Assembly (NCBI RefSeq): GCF_047345145.1
Contig: NZ_JBLFER010000001.1
Coordinates: 1 to 64,000 of the forward strand
Reading direction: 5' to 3'
Source: Maribacter_C sp047345145
GTDB lineage: Bacteria; Bacteroidota; Bacteroidia; Flavobacteriales; Flavobacteriaceae
DNA: 64,000 nucleotides
The position numbers and the translations under genes are program-made. Below the pieces are notes generated by a model. That model saw nothing but the letters and a program-made list of their open reading frames with translations, did no database searches and had not been told where the DNA came from. Position 1 is the stretch's first letter. The number at the start of each line of letters is the position of its first letter. Below are positions 1 through 8,216 of the stretch, one piece after another.

Positions 1-546
1 GGTTCGCACCATCCTTTTGACTTATCAACAATATTCCAAGTTATGAGTCTCCCCCAGACCCCCTCTTTTCAACATCATCATCATAATAGATTTCATCTAT
101 GCAACAAAACTAAAGGCCGTCGCTGTTACCTTTTTTTGTTGCTTACTCAGTTACAATATTCAGGCTTGCTAAGACGTATAAAAAAGAGACCCCACTTTTG
201 GTGGGGTCCTGGCTTTATGCCGTTGTGCAAGAATGGATGTTGTTTTTTCGCTGTCAAAAAAAGGTAGCAGTGGCGGTTCGGGTAGTAGGTCGAAAGCTTT
301 GAAGTTGTGAAATTTTAAATCCTTTTGAATCTGAACAAAACGCTATATTTCAAATTCAGGTAGAATAGAATTTCAATACGTTTTAATCTGGTAATGATGG
401 ACCGATAAAACTAGTTGTATGTCAAGTAAATAGTTACACAATAAGGTTAAAAGTATTCTCCAAGAATTAAGAATCCTATCCTAATACTGTTAAATCCGTT
501 TCTATTTTCATGATTATTAATAGAACAGTTTTCATTTAGTTGAGAA
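1..546. other. Leading intergenic stretch with one hairpin
   Basis: I see no convincing gene here. The only open frame (43-267, plus) is rich in low-complexity residues and spans a strong hairpin, so I do not call it. The hairpin at 187-208 (GACCCCAC, loop TTTT, then GTGGGGTC) has no clean T-run after it. It may end a transcript from before the window or be a small repeat. Confidence 0.5.
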
Positions 547-1203
547 TCAAACATCCTTTGGTTTTAATTCCAAGCCTGTGTACAGTTTTAGTATTGAAGA
601 ACCGTATTTGGGGAATGACAGTTCTTGTTTTACTTCAAAGTGTTTGAATAACATTGGCAGAACAATCTCACGTCTGTCCTCGAAATCCTTTTTAGCACTT
701 TTCCCTGTCAATAGGTTAAAACCAAAATCAAGAATAGGTGATTTGCCTGGTGTTACTAACATAAAACTGCCGTTTGGCCTTAGAGTTCTTTTGACTTCCA
801 AACATACTGCCTCTAAATCAGAAACAAATTCTAAAGCGCTAACTGCTACAATACTATCAAATGAATTGTCTTCCCATATCATCTTTTCCGCTCCACCAGA
901 AACGAGTTCCGCTTTTACATTATATTCAAGGAGCTTTTCTGCCACTTCATTATGTTTGTCATGAATATCAATTCCATAAATATTATGGGCGTGTTTTGCT
1001 AGTTCAGGTAAAAAAACTCCACTTCCATATCCGATTTCAAGCAAATGTCCCTTACTCTTTTTAGCGAGCATTCTAATAATTAGGCGAAACCTTGCCTTCA
1101 TAATAATTCCCAGGAATGGTTTGAAATTCCAATCACCATGATCGACATCACCTGTTTTTATTAAATATTTTTCGGGAAGTAAATTTAATTTTGTCGAACG
1201 CAT
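547..1203 (-). CDS. Class I SAM-dependent methyltransferase
   Basis: A 218-residue soluble protein. The glycine-rich SAM motif LLEIGYGSGVF lies near residues 54-64, the acidic strand-2 end (GIDIHD) follows at about 97-102, and a motif IV-like segment (NSFDSIVAVSALEF) at about 132-145. This is the Methyltransf_11/UbiE-type layout, and the length is normal for a small-molecule methyltransferase. The substrate cannot be deduced. It is transcribed away from the metal cluster and has no operon partner in the window. A -7-like box (TATATTTG on the minus strand, 1266-1259) lies about 55 bp upstream of the ATG. Confidence 0.8.
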   Translation of the reverse strand: MRSTKLNLLPEKYLIKTGDVDHGDWNFKPFLGIIMKARFRLIIRMLAKKSKGHLLEIGYGSGVFLPELAKHAHNIYGIDIHDKHNEVAEKLLEYNVKAELVSGGAEKMIWEDNSFDSIVAVSALEFVSDLEAVCLEVKRTLRPNGSFMLVTPGKSPILDFGFNLLTGKSAKKDFEDRREIVLPMLFKHFEVKQELSFPKYGSSILKLYTGLELKPKDV

Positions 1204-1540
1204 TTCTTTAAAGAGATTTAGTCAAACCGAGGCGTTCAATTGAAGGGTGGGGGCACTTCAAATATATTTTAAATAATAATGTTTCGCTAATTAGTCTTGG
1301 CAAAAGAAGACAATTTTACATTTGTCGGATAAAAATAACGATTTGACTGATTTCAAAAGAGAATATTAGCTCCACAAAAAATCTACAAGAATTAACACAA
1401 CAACCATAATGTTCAAAATTATAAAATTTAAAAAAACACTTTAAAGAACTCGTATTCAGTGTTTTAATATAAATGAGAAGTGAAATAATTTTAGTTAAAA
1501 AACCCAGATAATCGAATTATTTACTAGTTTTGTTTAACGA
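1204..1540. promoter_or_regulatory. Divergent intergenic region with two candidate -7 boxes
   Basis: This 337-bp AT-rich stretch separates the methyltransferase from the metal-efflux operon and holds no gene that I can see. On the minus strand, TATATTTG at 1266-1259 matches the Bacteroidota -7 consensus TAnnTTTG. On the plus strand, TAGTTTTG at 1525-1532 also matches and lies only 8 bases before the ATG at 1541, so that transcript would have a very short leader. I see no clear -33 partner for either, nor a metal-regulator palindrome. Confidence 0.35.
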
Positions 1541-1969
1541 ATGAAAGAAACGCTACATAAAATAACCGCTACTCTAATGGCACTTATTGTGCTATTATCC
1601 ACAATGTCTTTCTCTTTGGATATGCATTACTGTGGCGACCGTTTGGTAGATTTTAGTATGTTCGATAAGGTAGATACTTGCATGATGAAAGCAGAAAAGT
1701 CGAAAGACTCTAGTGTCTGTGAAGTTATGGAAATGGAGACGAAGACAGGCTGTTGTTCTGATTTAGAAGTTACAATAGAGGGTCAAGATGATTTAAAAAT
1801 CTCATTCGACAAACTTACCTTTGAACAGCAACAATTTGTTTTTTCTTTTACGTATTCCTTTATTAATCTCTACAAAGAGGCAGACGAAAATAAAGTTCCT
1901 TTCAGAGATTACGTACCACCTCCCTTACTTCGGGATGTTCAAATTTTAGACCAGACTTTCCTTATTTGA
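1541..1969 (+). CDS. HYC_CC_PP family exported protein
   Basis: A 142-residue protein with an N-terminal hydrophobic signal (about residues 8-25). It carries the three short motifs that name the HYC_CC_PP family: HYC at 29-31, CC at 71-72 and a PPP run at about 126-128. The family is known only as small, probably envelope proteins of Bacteroidota that accompany heavy-metal efflux genes, and its biochemical role is unknown. It is the first gene of the copper/silver-type efflux operon, 116 bp before the pump. The Cys/His motifs and context suggest periplasmic metal handling, which is inference. Confidence 0.75.
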   Translation: MKETLHKITATLMALIVLLSTMSFSLDMHYCGDRLVDFSMFDKVDTCMMKAEKSKDSSVCEVMEMETKTGCCSDLEVTIEGQDDLKISFDKLTFEQQQFVFSFTYSFINLYKEADENKVPFRDYVPPPLLRDVQILDQTFLI

Positions 1970-2085
1970 TTATTAGACAGAATTAAGTACGCCCTGCGAT
2001 AGCTATCGTTTAGGGCTCAGTTTGTATTTGTTTTTCTGAATATCAGAATATCAAATCTTTCATACCTGTTTAATTATTAAATCAC

Positions 2086-5000
2086 ATGCTTAATAAAGCT
2101 ATCAAATTCCTTATCGAGAACAAGTTAGTTGCAGTACTAATGCTCGTCTTATTTGTAGGTTGGGGTATCGTAAATGCACCGTTTGGTTGGAATACAGGCT
2201 TTCTGCCTTCAAACCCGGTAGCAGTAGATGCTATTCCTGATATAGGCGAAAACCAACAAATTGTTTTTACCAAATGGGAAGGTCGTTCTCCACAAGATAT
2301 TGAGGATCAAATTACGTATCCACTAACTACTTCATTGCTTGGTATACCAGGGGTAAAAACGATTCGTAGTTCTTCTATGTTCGGTTTTTCGAGCATCTAT
2401 ATCATTTTTGATGAGGACATCGAGTTCTATTGGTCGCGTAGTCGGATTTTAGAAAAGCTAAATTCATTGCCGGCTAATCTATTGCCAGAAGGTTTAAAAC
2501 CAGCTCTAGGGCCTGATGCTACTGGATTGGGTCAAATCTATTGGTATACTTTAGAAGGACGTGACGAAAGGGGTAATGTAACTGGTGGATGGGACTTACA
2601 GGAACTGCGCAGTATTCAAGACTATTATGTGAAATATGCACTTTCAGGTGCTAGTGGAGTATCAGAGGTCGCTTCTATTGGTGGTTATGTACAGGAATAT
2701 CAAGTTGACGTGAATCCTGAGAAAATTCGCCAATATAAAATAAGCCTTAGCCAAATTGTAAAGGCAGTAAAGGAGAGCAATCAGGATATAGGAGCGCAGA
2801 CATTAGAAATAAACCAAGCTGAATACCTTGTTCGCGGCTTGGGCTATATCAAGACCATTGCGGATTTAGAGAATGCGGTTGTTTCTTCTGAAAATTTCAC
2901 ATCACTTCGAATTAAGGATGTAGCCAACGTAAGTCTTGGGCCAGCAACTAGACGTGGTATTCTGGATAAGGGAGGAGCGGAAGTCGTCGGTGGTGTCGTT
3001 GTTGCCCGTTATGGTGCAAACCCTATGGAAGTCATCACGAATGTAAAAGCCCAAATCGATGAACTTAAAGATGGACTACCCTCAAAAGTATTGGCAGATG
3101 GCCGTACCTCTCAATTGACCATAGTTCCTTTTTACGACCGTACAGAGCTGATTGAAGAAACCCTCGATACCCTCAATGAAGCATTGACGTTAGAAATACT
3201 AATTACCATTTTGGTAATTATCATAATGGTCTTCAATTTAAGGGCGTCTATTTTAATTTCTGGACTATTACCAGTTGCTGTTTTGATGGTTTTTGTTGCC
3301 ATGAAAATCTTTAATGTAGATGCCAATATAGTTGCGCTTTCAGGTATCGCCATTGCTATTGGCACCATGGTCGATGTTGGTGTTATTCTAGCCGAAAATA
3401 TGATACGGCATATGGATGATAAAAAATTACGCTTTAGTGAAAGCGGCATGGCATACTCTACAAATGAAATCATCTATAATGCCACCTCTGAGGTTTCTGG
3501 AGCAATCTTAACGGCAGTCCTAACTACCATTATAAGCTTTGTACCTGTATTTACTATGATTGGTGCAGAAGGAAAGCTATTCCGTCCCCTTGCATTCACA
3601 AAAACAATGGCCCTGACGGCTTCATTGGTTATTGCCTTATTCATAATCCCACCATTGGCGGCATATTTATTTAGAAAGAAGAACCTAAAAGCTTCGTTTA
3701 GCTATGTACTTCAAATTTCGCTTTTAGTATTGGGAGCAATTACTATGATTTCAGGCTATTGGTTAGGGATTGTTTTGATTGCTTTTGGAGTAACGGGACT
3801 TTTAGATTTAAGAGGTAATCTTGACAAGAAAAAAGTAAATCTCATTAATATTATTATATCCTCAGCTGCTATCATTTTTCTGCTAGCAGAATATTGGAGA
3901 CCCTTAGGCTTTGATAGAAGCGTATTTGTCAACTTGATTTTTGTAGCACTAATTTGCTTCGGAGTTTTAGGGATATTTTCTGTACTGAGAAGGTATTATG
4001 GTCAGATTTTGGAATGGGCATTAGCTAATAAACTCTTCTTCCTAATCATTCCTGCAATGGTTCTTATTTCTGGTGTCTGGATTATGAACAACACTGGAAA
4101 GGAATTTATGCCATCCCTGAACGAAGGCTCGTTCCTTTTAATGCCCACCTCTTTACCGCATGCAGGTGTGGAAGAAAACAAAAGGGTATTGCAACAATTG
4201 GATATGGCAGTCGCTACCATTCCCGAAATAGAGACGGTGGTCGGAAAATCAGGAAGAACAGAATCTGCGCTCGACCCGGCACCGTTATCCATGTATGAAA
4301 ATATGATTCAGTACAAATCTGAATACATGCATAATGAGAAGGGTAAAAAGCAACGCTACAAAGTAAATGAGGATGGGCTTTATATACTTAAAGATGGTAC
4401 TCTAGTAATCAATCCAAATACGGATATAGATAGTGAAAATTCGAATTACGACGCATCGAAATTAAAAGACCCATTTGCTATTCATTCGAAACATTTAGTT
4501 GAAGATAGCAATGGCGAATTCTACCGGAACTGGCGACCAAAAATTAAAAACCCAGATGATATATGGAATGAAATCGTTAAGGCGACAAGATTACCAGGGG
4601 TAACTTCCGCACCGAAATTACAACCCATTGAAACCCGACTGGTCATGCTGCAAACAGGAATGAGGGCACCCATGGGAATCAAGGTAAAAGGACAGGATTT
4701 ATTGCAAATAGAAGCCTTTGGCTTACAGTTAGAAGGTATTCTGAAACAAGCCGATGGTGTCAAGGAGCAGGCTGTTTTTGCAGACCGAATTGTGGGTAAG
4801 CCTTACTTGTTAATCGATATCAAACGAGAGCAACTGGCGCGATATGGAATATCGATTATTGATGTTCAGCAAGTTCTAAAAGTAGCTGTTGGCGGAATGC
4901 CTTTGACGCAGACCGTTGAAGGTCGTGAGCGTTATGGTGTTCGCGTGCGCTACCCGAGAGAATTACGCGGCAATGAAGAAGACCTTAAAAAGATTTATGT

Positions 5001-5844
5001 CCCAGTTGAAAAGGGAAGTCCCGTCCCATTGGGCGAACTTGTTGACATACGCTACGAACAAGGTCCACAAGTGATTAAAAGTGAAGATACCTTCCTAATC
5101 GGATACGTACTATTCGATAAGCTTGATGGTTTTGCCGAAGTAGATGTCGTAGAAAATGCTCAGGCTTTAATAAAAGAAAAAATAGCAACTGGGGAATTAA
5201 CTATTCCTAAAGGAATCAGTTATCAATTTACTGGAACCTATGAAAACCAGTTGCGAGCAGAGAAAACACTTTCTGTTGTGGTTCCGTTGGCACTAGCAAT
5301 AATTTTCTTGATTTTGTATTTCCAGTTCAAATCTGTTTCTACTTCACTTATGGTCTTTACAGGAATCACAGTGGCTTTTGCAGGTGGTTTCATTATGATT
5401 TGGTTGTATGGTCAAGACTGGTTCTTCAATTTCAATCTGTTCGGAGAGAACATGCGTGACCTATTCAATATGAAAACCATCAATCTGAGTGTGGCAGTAT
5501 GGGTCGGGTTCATTGCACTTTTTGGTATTGCTACCGATGACGGAGTAGTAATGGCAACCTATCTCACGCAAACCTTTGACCGTGACAAACCAACAGATGA
5601 AAAGGGTATTAGACATTCAGCATTAGAAGCTGCGAAAAAACGAATACGTCCTTGTCTGATGACTACGGTAACTACAATTCTTGCTTTACTTCCTGTATTG
5701 ACATCTACAGGAAAGGGAAGTGATATTATGATGCCAATGGCCATCCCAATTTTTGGGGGAATGGTGATTGATATTACCTCCTATTTTATTGTACCGGTAT
5801 TGTACAGTTGGAGAGAAGAATTAAAACTAAAAAGAGCAAACTAA
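2086..5844 (+). CDS. cusA: CusA/CzcA-family heavy-metal efflux RND permease
   Basis: A 1252-residue inner-membrane proton-driven pump. It has an N-terminal membrane helix, a periplasmic porter domain, and the RND membrane core with the charged motif GTMVDVGVILAEN (about residues 426-438), which matches the CusA-type proton-relay aspartate. A second membrane block contains GIATDDGVVMATYL. It is about 200 residues longer than typical CusA. Extra sequence lies at about 540-650 (additional hydrophobic stretches) and about 745-830 (a charged periplasmic insert before the MLQTGM segment). Neighbours supply the outer-membrane channel and adaptor. Copper or silver is the likeliest substrate by family and by the adjacent metal-binding proteins. 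Other divalent metals remain possible. Confidence 0.9.
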   Translation: MLNKAIKFLIENKLVAVLMLVLFVGWGIVNAPFGWNTGFLPSNPVAVDAIPDIGENQQIVFTKWEGRSPQDIEDQITYPLTTSLLGIPGVKTIRSSSMFGFSSIYIIFDEDIEFYWSRSRILEKLNSLPANLLPEGLKPALGPDATGLGQIYWYTLEGRDERGNVTGGWDLQELRSIQDYYVKYALSGASGVSEVASIGGYVQEYQVDVNPEKIRQYKISLSQIVKAVKESNQDIGAQTLEINQAEYLVRGLGYIKTIADLENAVVSSENFTSLRIKDVANVSLGPATRRGILDKGGAEVVGGVVVARYGANPMEVITNVKAQIDELKDGLPSKVLADGRTSQLTIVPFYDRTELIEETLDTLNEALTLEILITILVIIIMVFNLRASILISGLLPVAVLMVFVAMKIFNVDANIVALSGIAIAIGTMVDVGVILAENMIRHMDDKKLRFSESGMAYSTNEIIYNATSEVSGAILTAVLTTIISFVPVFTMIGAEGKLFRPLAFTKTMALTASLVIALFIIPPLAAYLFRKKNLKASFSYVLQISLLVLGAITMISGYWLGIVLIAFGVTGLLDLRGNLDKKKVNLINIIISSAAIIFLLAEYWRPLGFDRSVFVNLIFVALICFGVLGIFSVLRRYYGQILEWALANKLFFLIIPAMVLISGVWIMNNTGKEFMPSLNEGSFLLMPTSLPHAGVEENKRVLQQLDMAVATIPEIETVVGKSGRTESALDPAPLSMYENMIQYKSEYMHNEKGKKQRYKVNEDGLYILKDGTLVINPNTDIDSENSNYDASKLKDPFAIHSKHLVEDSNGEFYRNWRPKIKNPDDIWNEIVKATRLPGVTSAPKLQPIETRLVMLQTGMRAPMGIKVKGQDLLQIEAFGLQLEGILKQADGVKEQAVFADRIVGKPYLLIDIKREQLARYGISIIDVQQVLKVAVGGMPLTQTVEGRERYGVRVRYPRELRGNEEDLKKIYVPVEKGSPVPLGELVDIRYEQGPQVIKSEDTFLIGYVLFDKLDGFAEVDVVENAQALIKEKIATGELTIPKGISYQFTGTYENQLRAEKTLSVVVPLALAIIFLILYFQFKSVSTSLMVFTGITVAFAGGFIMIWLYGQDWFFNFNLFGENMRDLFNMKTINLSVAVWVGFIALFGIATDDGVVMATYLTQTFDRDKPTDEKGIRHSALEAAKKRIRPCLMTTVTTILALLPVLTSTGKGSDIMMPMAIPIFGGMVIDITSYFIVPVLYSWREELKLKRAN

Positions 5845-7064
5845 TGAGAACTATAAATATTGTTATCTGTTTTTTGCTTGTTTCCGCTTTTTCGAGCGCT
5901 CAACAATTACAATCATTTATTAGCGAGGCACTAGATAATAGTCCAGAGATTCAGGCGTATAATCTTCGTCACAACATAGCTGAAGAAAAAGTAAACGAAG
6001 CTGATTGGATTCCCAATACAGAATTCAGCGCAGGGTATTTTGTGAGTGAACCTGAAACTAGAACTGGTTCGCAACGTGCTCGATTTTCGGCGAGACAAAT
6101 GTTGCCATGGTTCGGTACGATTACGGCTAGAGAAAATTACGCAAGCGCAATGGCAGATTCAGAATATGTAGAAATCGTGATTGCAAAACGTAAACTGGCA
6201 CTTTCGGTTTCTCAATCCTATTATAGACTCTATAGCATAAAGGAAAAACAAAAAGTACTTGATGAGAATATTCAGTTATTGAAAACCTATGAAAAATTAG
6301 CACTTACCTCTGTGGAAGTTGGAAAAGCATCTGCAGTAGACGTATTGAAATTGCAGATTAGACAAAATGAGTTGCAGCAGCAAAAAGAAGTTTTAGATGA
6401 GGGGTATTCAGGCGAGCAAACAATCCTTAATAAATTGCTTAATCGAGATGGGGAAACAGAAGTAACTGTTCTTGAAAACTTAATGCCCCCAGATGAAGAT
6501 AGCGTGTTCGCTGAGGATGCTTTAATGCTAAATCCAGAATTGCTCAAATATGACAAACTCTATGAATCCGTAGTACAATCAGAAGAATTAAATCAAGCAG
6601 AGCGCAATCCTATGATTGGTTTTGGATTGGATTATATGCCAGTTTCTGAGCGACCTGATATGAGTTTTAGTGATAATGGTAAGGATATTTTTATGCCGAT
6701 GGTTTCTGTTTCTGTGCCTCTTTTTAATAATAAGTACAAGTCTACTTCAAAACAGAACGAACTAAAACAGCTTGAAATTAGAGCTCAAAAAGACAGTCGC
6801 CTAAATGATTTGGAGTCTGCTTTTGCTCAAGCGATATCATCGCGCAATCAAGCTAGAATTAAATACAATACACTCGAGAAAAACTTGAAGCAAGCTAATG
6901 ATGCGGAAGAAATCCTTCTTAAAAATTATGAAACGGGAACTATTGATTTTAATGATGTACTCGATATTCAAGAGCTACAATTAAAGTTTCAAATCAATCA
7001 AATAAGTGCAGTCGAAACTTATTATGCGCATAGCGCAATAATCAATTATTTAATAACTCAATAA
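5844..7064 (+). CDS. TolC-like outer-membrane efflux channel
   Basis: A 406-residue outer-membrane efflux protein. Translation most likely starts at the ATG at 5844, which overlaps the pump's TAA stop (TAATG) and begins a clean signal peptide (MRTINIVICFLLVSAFSSAQ). An in-frame upstream start at 5808 would put charged residues before the signal. The mature protein has the long amphipathic helices and paired repeats of the TolC/CusC family, with the helical repeats visible at about residues 110-200 and 310-400. The overlap points to translational coupling with the permease. It forms the exit duct of the tripartite metal pump. Confidence 0.88.
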   Translation: MRTINIVICFLLVSAFSSAQQLQSFISEALDNSPEIQAYNLRHNIAEEKVNEADWIPNTEFSAGYFVSEPETRTGSQRARFSARQMLPWFGTITARENYASAMADSEYVEIVIAKRKLALSVSQSYYRLYSIKEKQKVLDENIQLLKTYEKLALTSVEVGKASAVDVLKLQIRQNELQQQKEVLDEGYSGEQTILNKLLNRDGETEVTVLENLMPPDEDSVFAEDALMLNPELLKYDKLYESVVQSEELNQAERNPMIGFGLDYMPVSERPDMSFSDNGKDIFMPMVSVSVPLFNNKYKSTSKQNELKQLEIRAQKDSRLNDLESAFAQAISSRNQARIKYNTLEKNLKQANDAEEILLKNYETGTIDFNDVLDIQELQLKFQINQISAVETYYAHSAIINYLITQ

Positions 7065-7074
7065 ATACAAAATA

Positions 7075-7299
7075 ATGAAAAAGCTTATAGTAACTCTAGT
7101 AGGGATAATAGTCTTTACAACGATTTCAGTAGTCTCATGTAAGGAAGATAAAGCAGCAAGAGATAAGAAATACAATACTGCTTATGTATGCCCTATGCAT
7201 TGCGATGATAGTGGTAGAGACGAAGAAGGCACATGTGTCGTGTGTGGAATGACTCTTGTAAAAAATGAGGAGCATTACGAAGACGGACACACTCACTAG
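7075..7299 (+). CDS. Heavy-metal-binding-domain lipoprotein
   Basis: A 74-residue lipoprotein. The signal peptide ends in a lipobox with the lipidated Cys at residue 22 (VVSC). The mature part is a single copy of the short heavy-metal-binding domain found at the N-terminus of CusB-like adaptors: CPMHC at 39-43, CVVCGM at 54-59, then a His-rich tail ending HTH. It lies 10 bp after the outer-membrane channel gene and is clearly in the operon. A periplasmic copper-binding or copper-transferring role is inferred from the domain and context. Confidence 0.8.
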   Translation: MKKLIVTLVGIIVFTTISVVSCKEDKAARDKKYNTAYVCPMHCDDSGRDEEGTCVVCGMTLVKNEEHYEDGHTH

Positions 7300-7379
7300 G
7301 AAAAATTATAAAGTCAATGGATCAGGTTTGTTGAGAGAGAATACTAAGCCTCTTTGCGTTGCTAAACAAATAGAAGAAA

Positions 7380-8108
7380 ATGAATATTAATAATCACACC
7401 TATTACCAATTACTTGGAGTGGCACTGTTGAGTTTTTTAATTATGTCTTGCACTAAAATATCTACCAATGTGAAAGTTAAGCATTCGGGAGCTTTGCGAA
7501 ACATAATGTCAGGAAATATAGAGGCTACAATTTCATTAGATACCCTATCACAAAAAGAACATTTTTATGCTCTTGGCGCAGTAGCAGATTTAAAAGGTGA
7601 AATACAAATATTTGACAGCCAACCACATAATAGTGTTGTAATTGATAATAATATCAGTATCACCGATTCTTATGCCATGAAAGCTGCTTTACTGGTTTAT
7701 GCGGAAGTTGAAACATGGAATGGTTTTAATATTGAGAATGTCAAAACGAAAGTTGATCTAGAAAAGAGAATTTTTGAAACTGCGAAATCCAATGGTATTA
7801 ATGTGCAAGAACCTTTTCCTTTCTTGTTAGAAGGCGAAGTCTCTTCTTTAGATTGGCATGTGATAAATTGGAAAGATGGGGATACAGACCATAATCACGA
7901 CAAGCATAAGCAATCGGGATTGAACGGAAGTCTGGACAACAGCGCGGTAGAAATCATAGGCTTCTATTCTACAAAACACAAGGCCGTCTTCACACATCAT
8001 TCCACCAATATACATATGCACTTTAAAACAGAAGACAATAAATTATCAGGACATGTTGACGATTTGATTTTAAATAAAAAAATGTCATTAAAACTACCAA
8101 AAAGATGA
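7380..8108 (+). CDS. Acetolactate-decarboxylase-like lipoprotein
   Basis: A 242-residue protein with a lipoprotein signal (IMSC; Cys about residue 24). The rest resembles alpha-acetolactate decarboxylase. It has an N-terminal ALGAVADLKGEIQIFD segment and the C-terminal zinc-site pattern THHSTNIHMHF followed by GHVDDL, where the HxH and later His are the family's metal ligands. A His/Asp-rich insert (DHNHDKHK) lies at about 177-184. True decarboxylases are cytoplasmic or secreted and serve acetoin synthesis. A lipidated copy inside a metal efflux operon suggests a reused metal-binding fold, or a periplasmic enzyme. The family match is fairly sure and the function is open. Confidence 0.72.
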   Translation: MNINNHTYYQLLGVALLSFLIMSCTKISTNVKVKHSGALRNIMSGNIEATISLDTLSQKEHFYALGAVADLKGEIQIFDSQPHNSVVIDNNISITDSYAMKAALLVYAEVETWNGFNIENVKTKVDLEKRIFETAKSNGINVQEPFPFLLEGEVSSLDWHVINWKDGDTDHNHDKHKQSGLNGSLDNSAVEIIGFYSTKHKAVFTHHSTNIHMHFKTEDNKLSGHVDDLILNKKMSLKLPKR

Positions 8109-8215
8109 AACAGCTTTTAGATTTTAAAGATCGTAATAAAAATAGATTTCCATCAAATAGTCTTCTTTCTGCGATAATTATGCACGAACCGTCGGAAATA
8201 ATTAAAACTATTTAA
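8105..8215 (+). CDS. Possible 36-residue coupled small protein
   Basis: A short frame whose ATG overlaps the stop of the preceding lipoprotein gene (ATGA) and whose TAA ends one base before the ATG of the CusB-like adaptor. It would encode MKQLLDFKDRNKN followed by a mixed hydrophobic/charged tail. The exact fit between two genes is the only evidence. It may be a real small protein or just the device that couples translation to the adaptor gene. No domain is recognisable. Confidence 0.3.
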   Translation: MKQLLDFKDRNKNRFPSNSLLSAIIMHEPSEIIKTI

Positions 8216-8216
8216 C

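Noticed and set aside
43..267. Open frame of 74 codons at the window start
   Set aside because: Low-complexity composition, no ribosome site, and it runs through the hairpin at 187-208; no family resemblance.
578..964. 128-codon plus-strand frame opposite the methyltransferase
   Set aside because: Lies wholly inside a well-supported minus-strand gene; composition is that of a shadow frame.
1343..1354. TGACTGATTTCA-like sequence before the HYC_CC_PP gene as another Fnr-type box
   Set aside because: The right half-site is TTCA rather than RTCA, and no -7 box lies at the regulon spacing.
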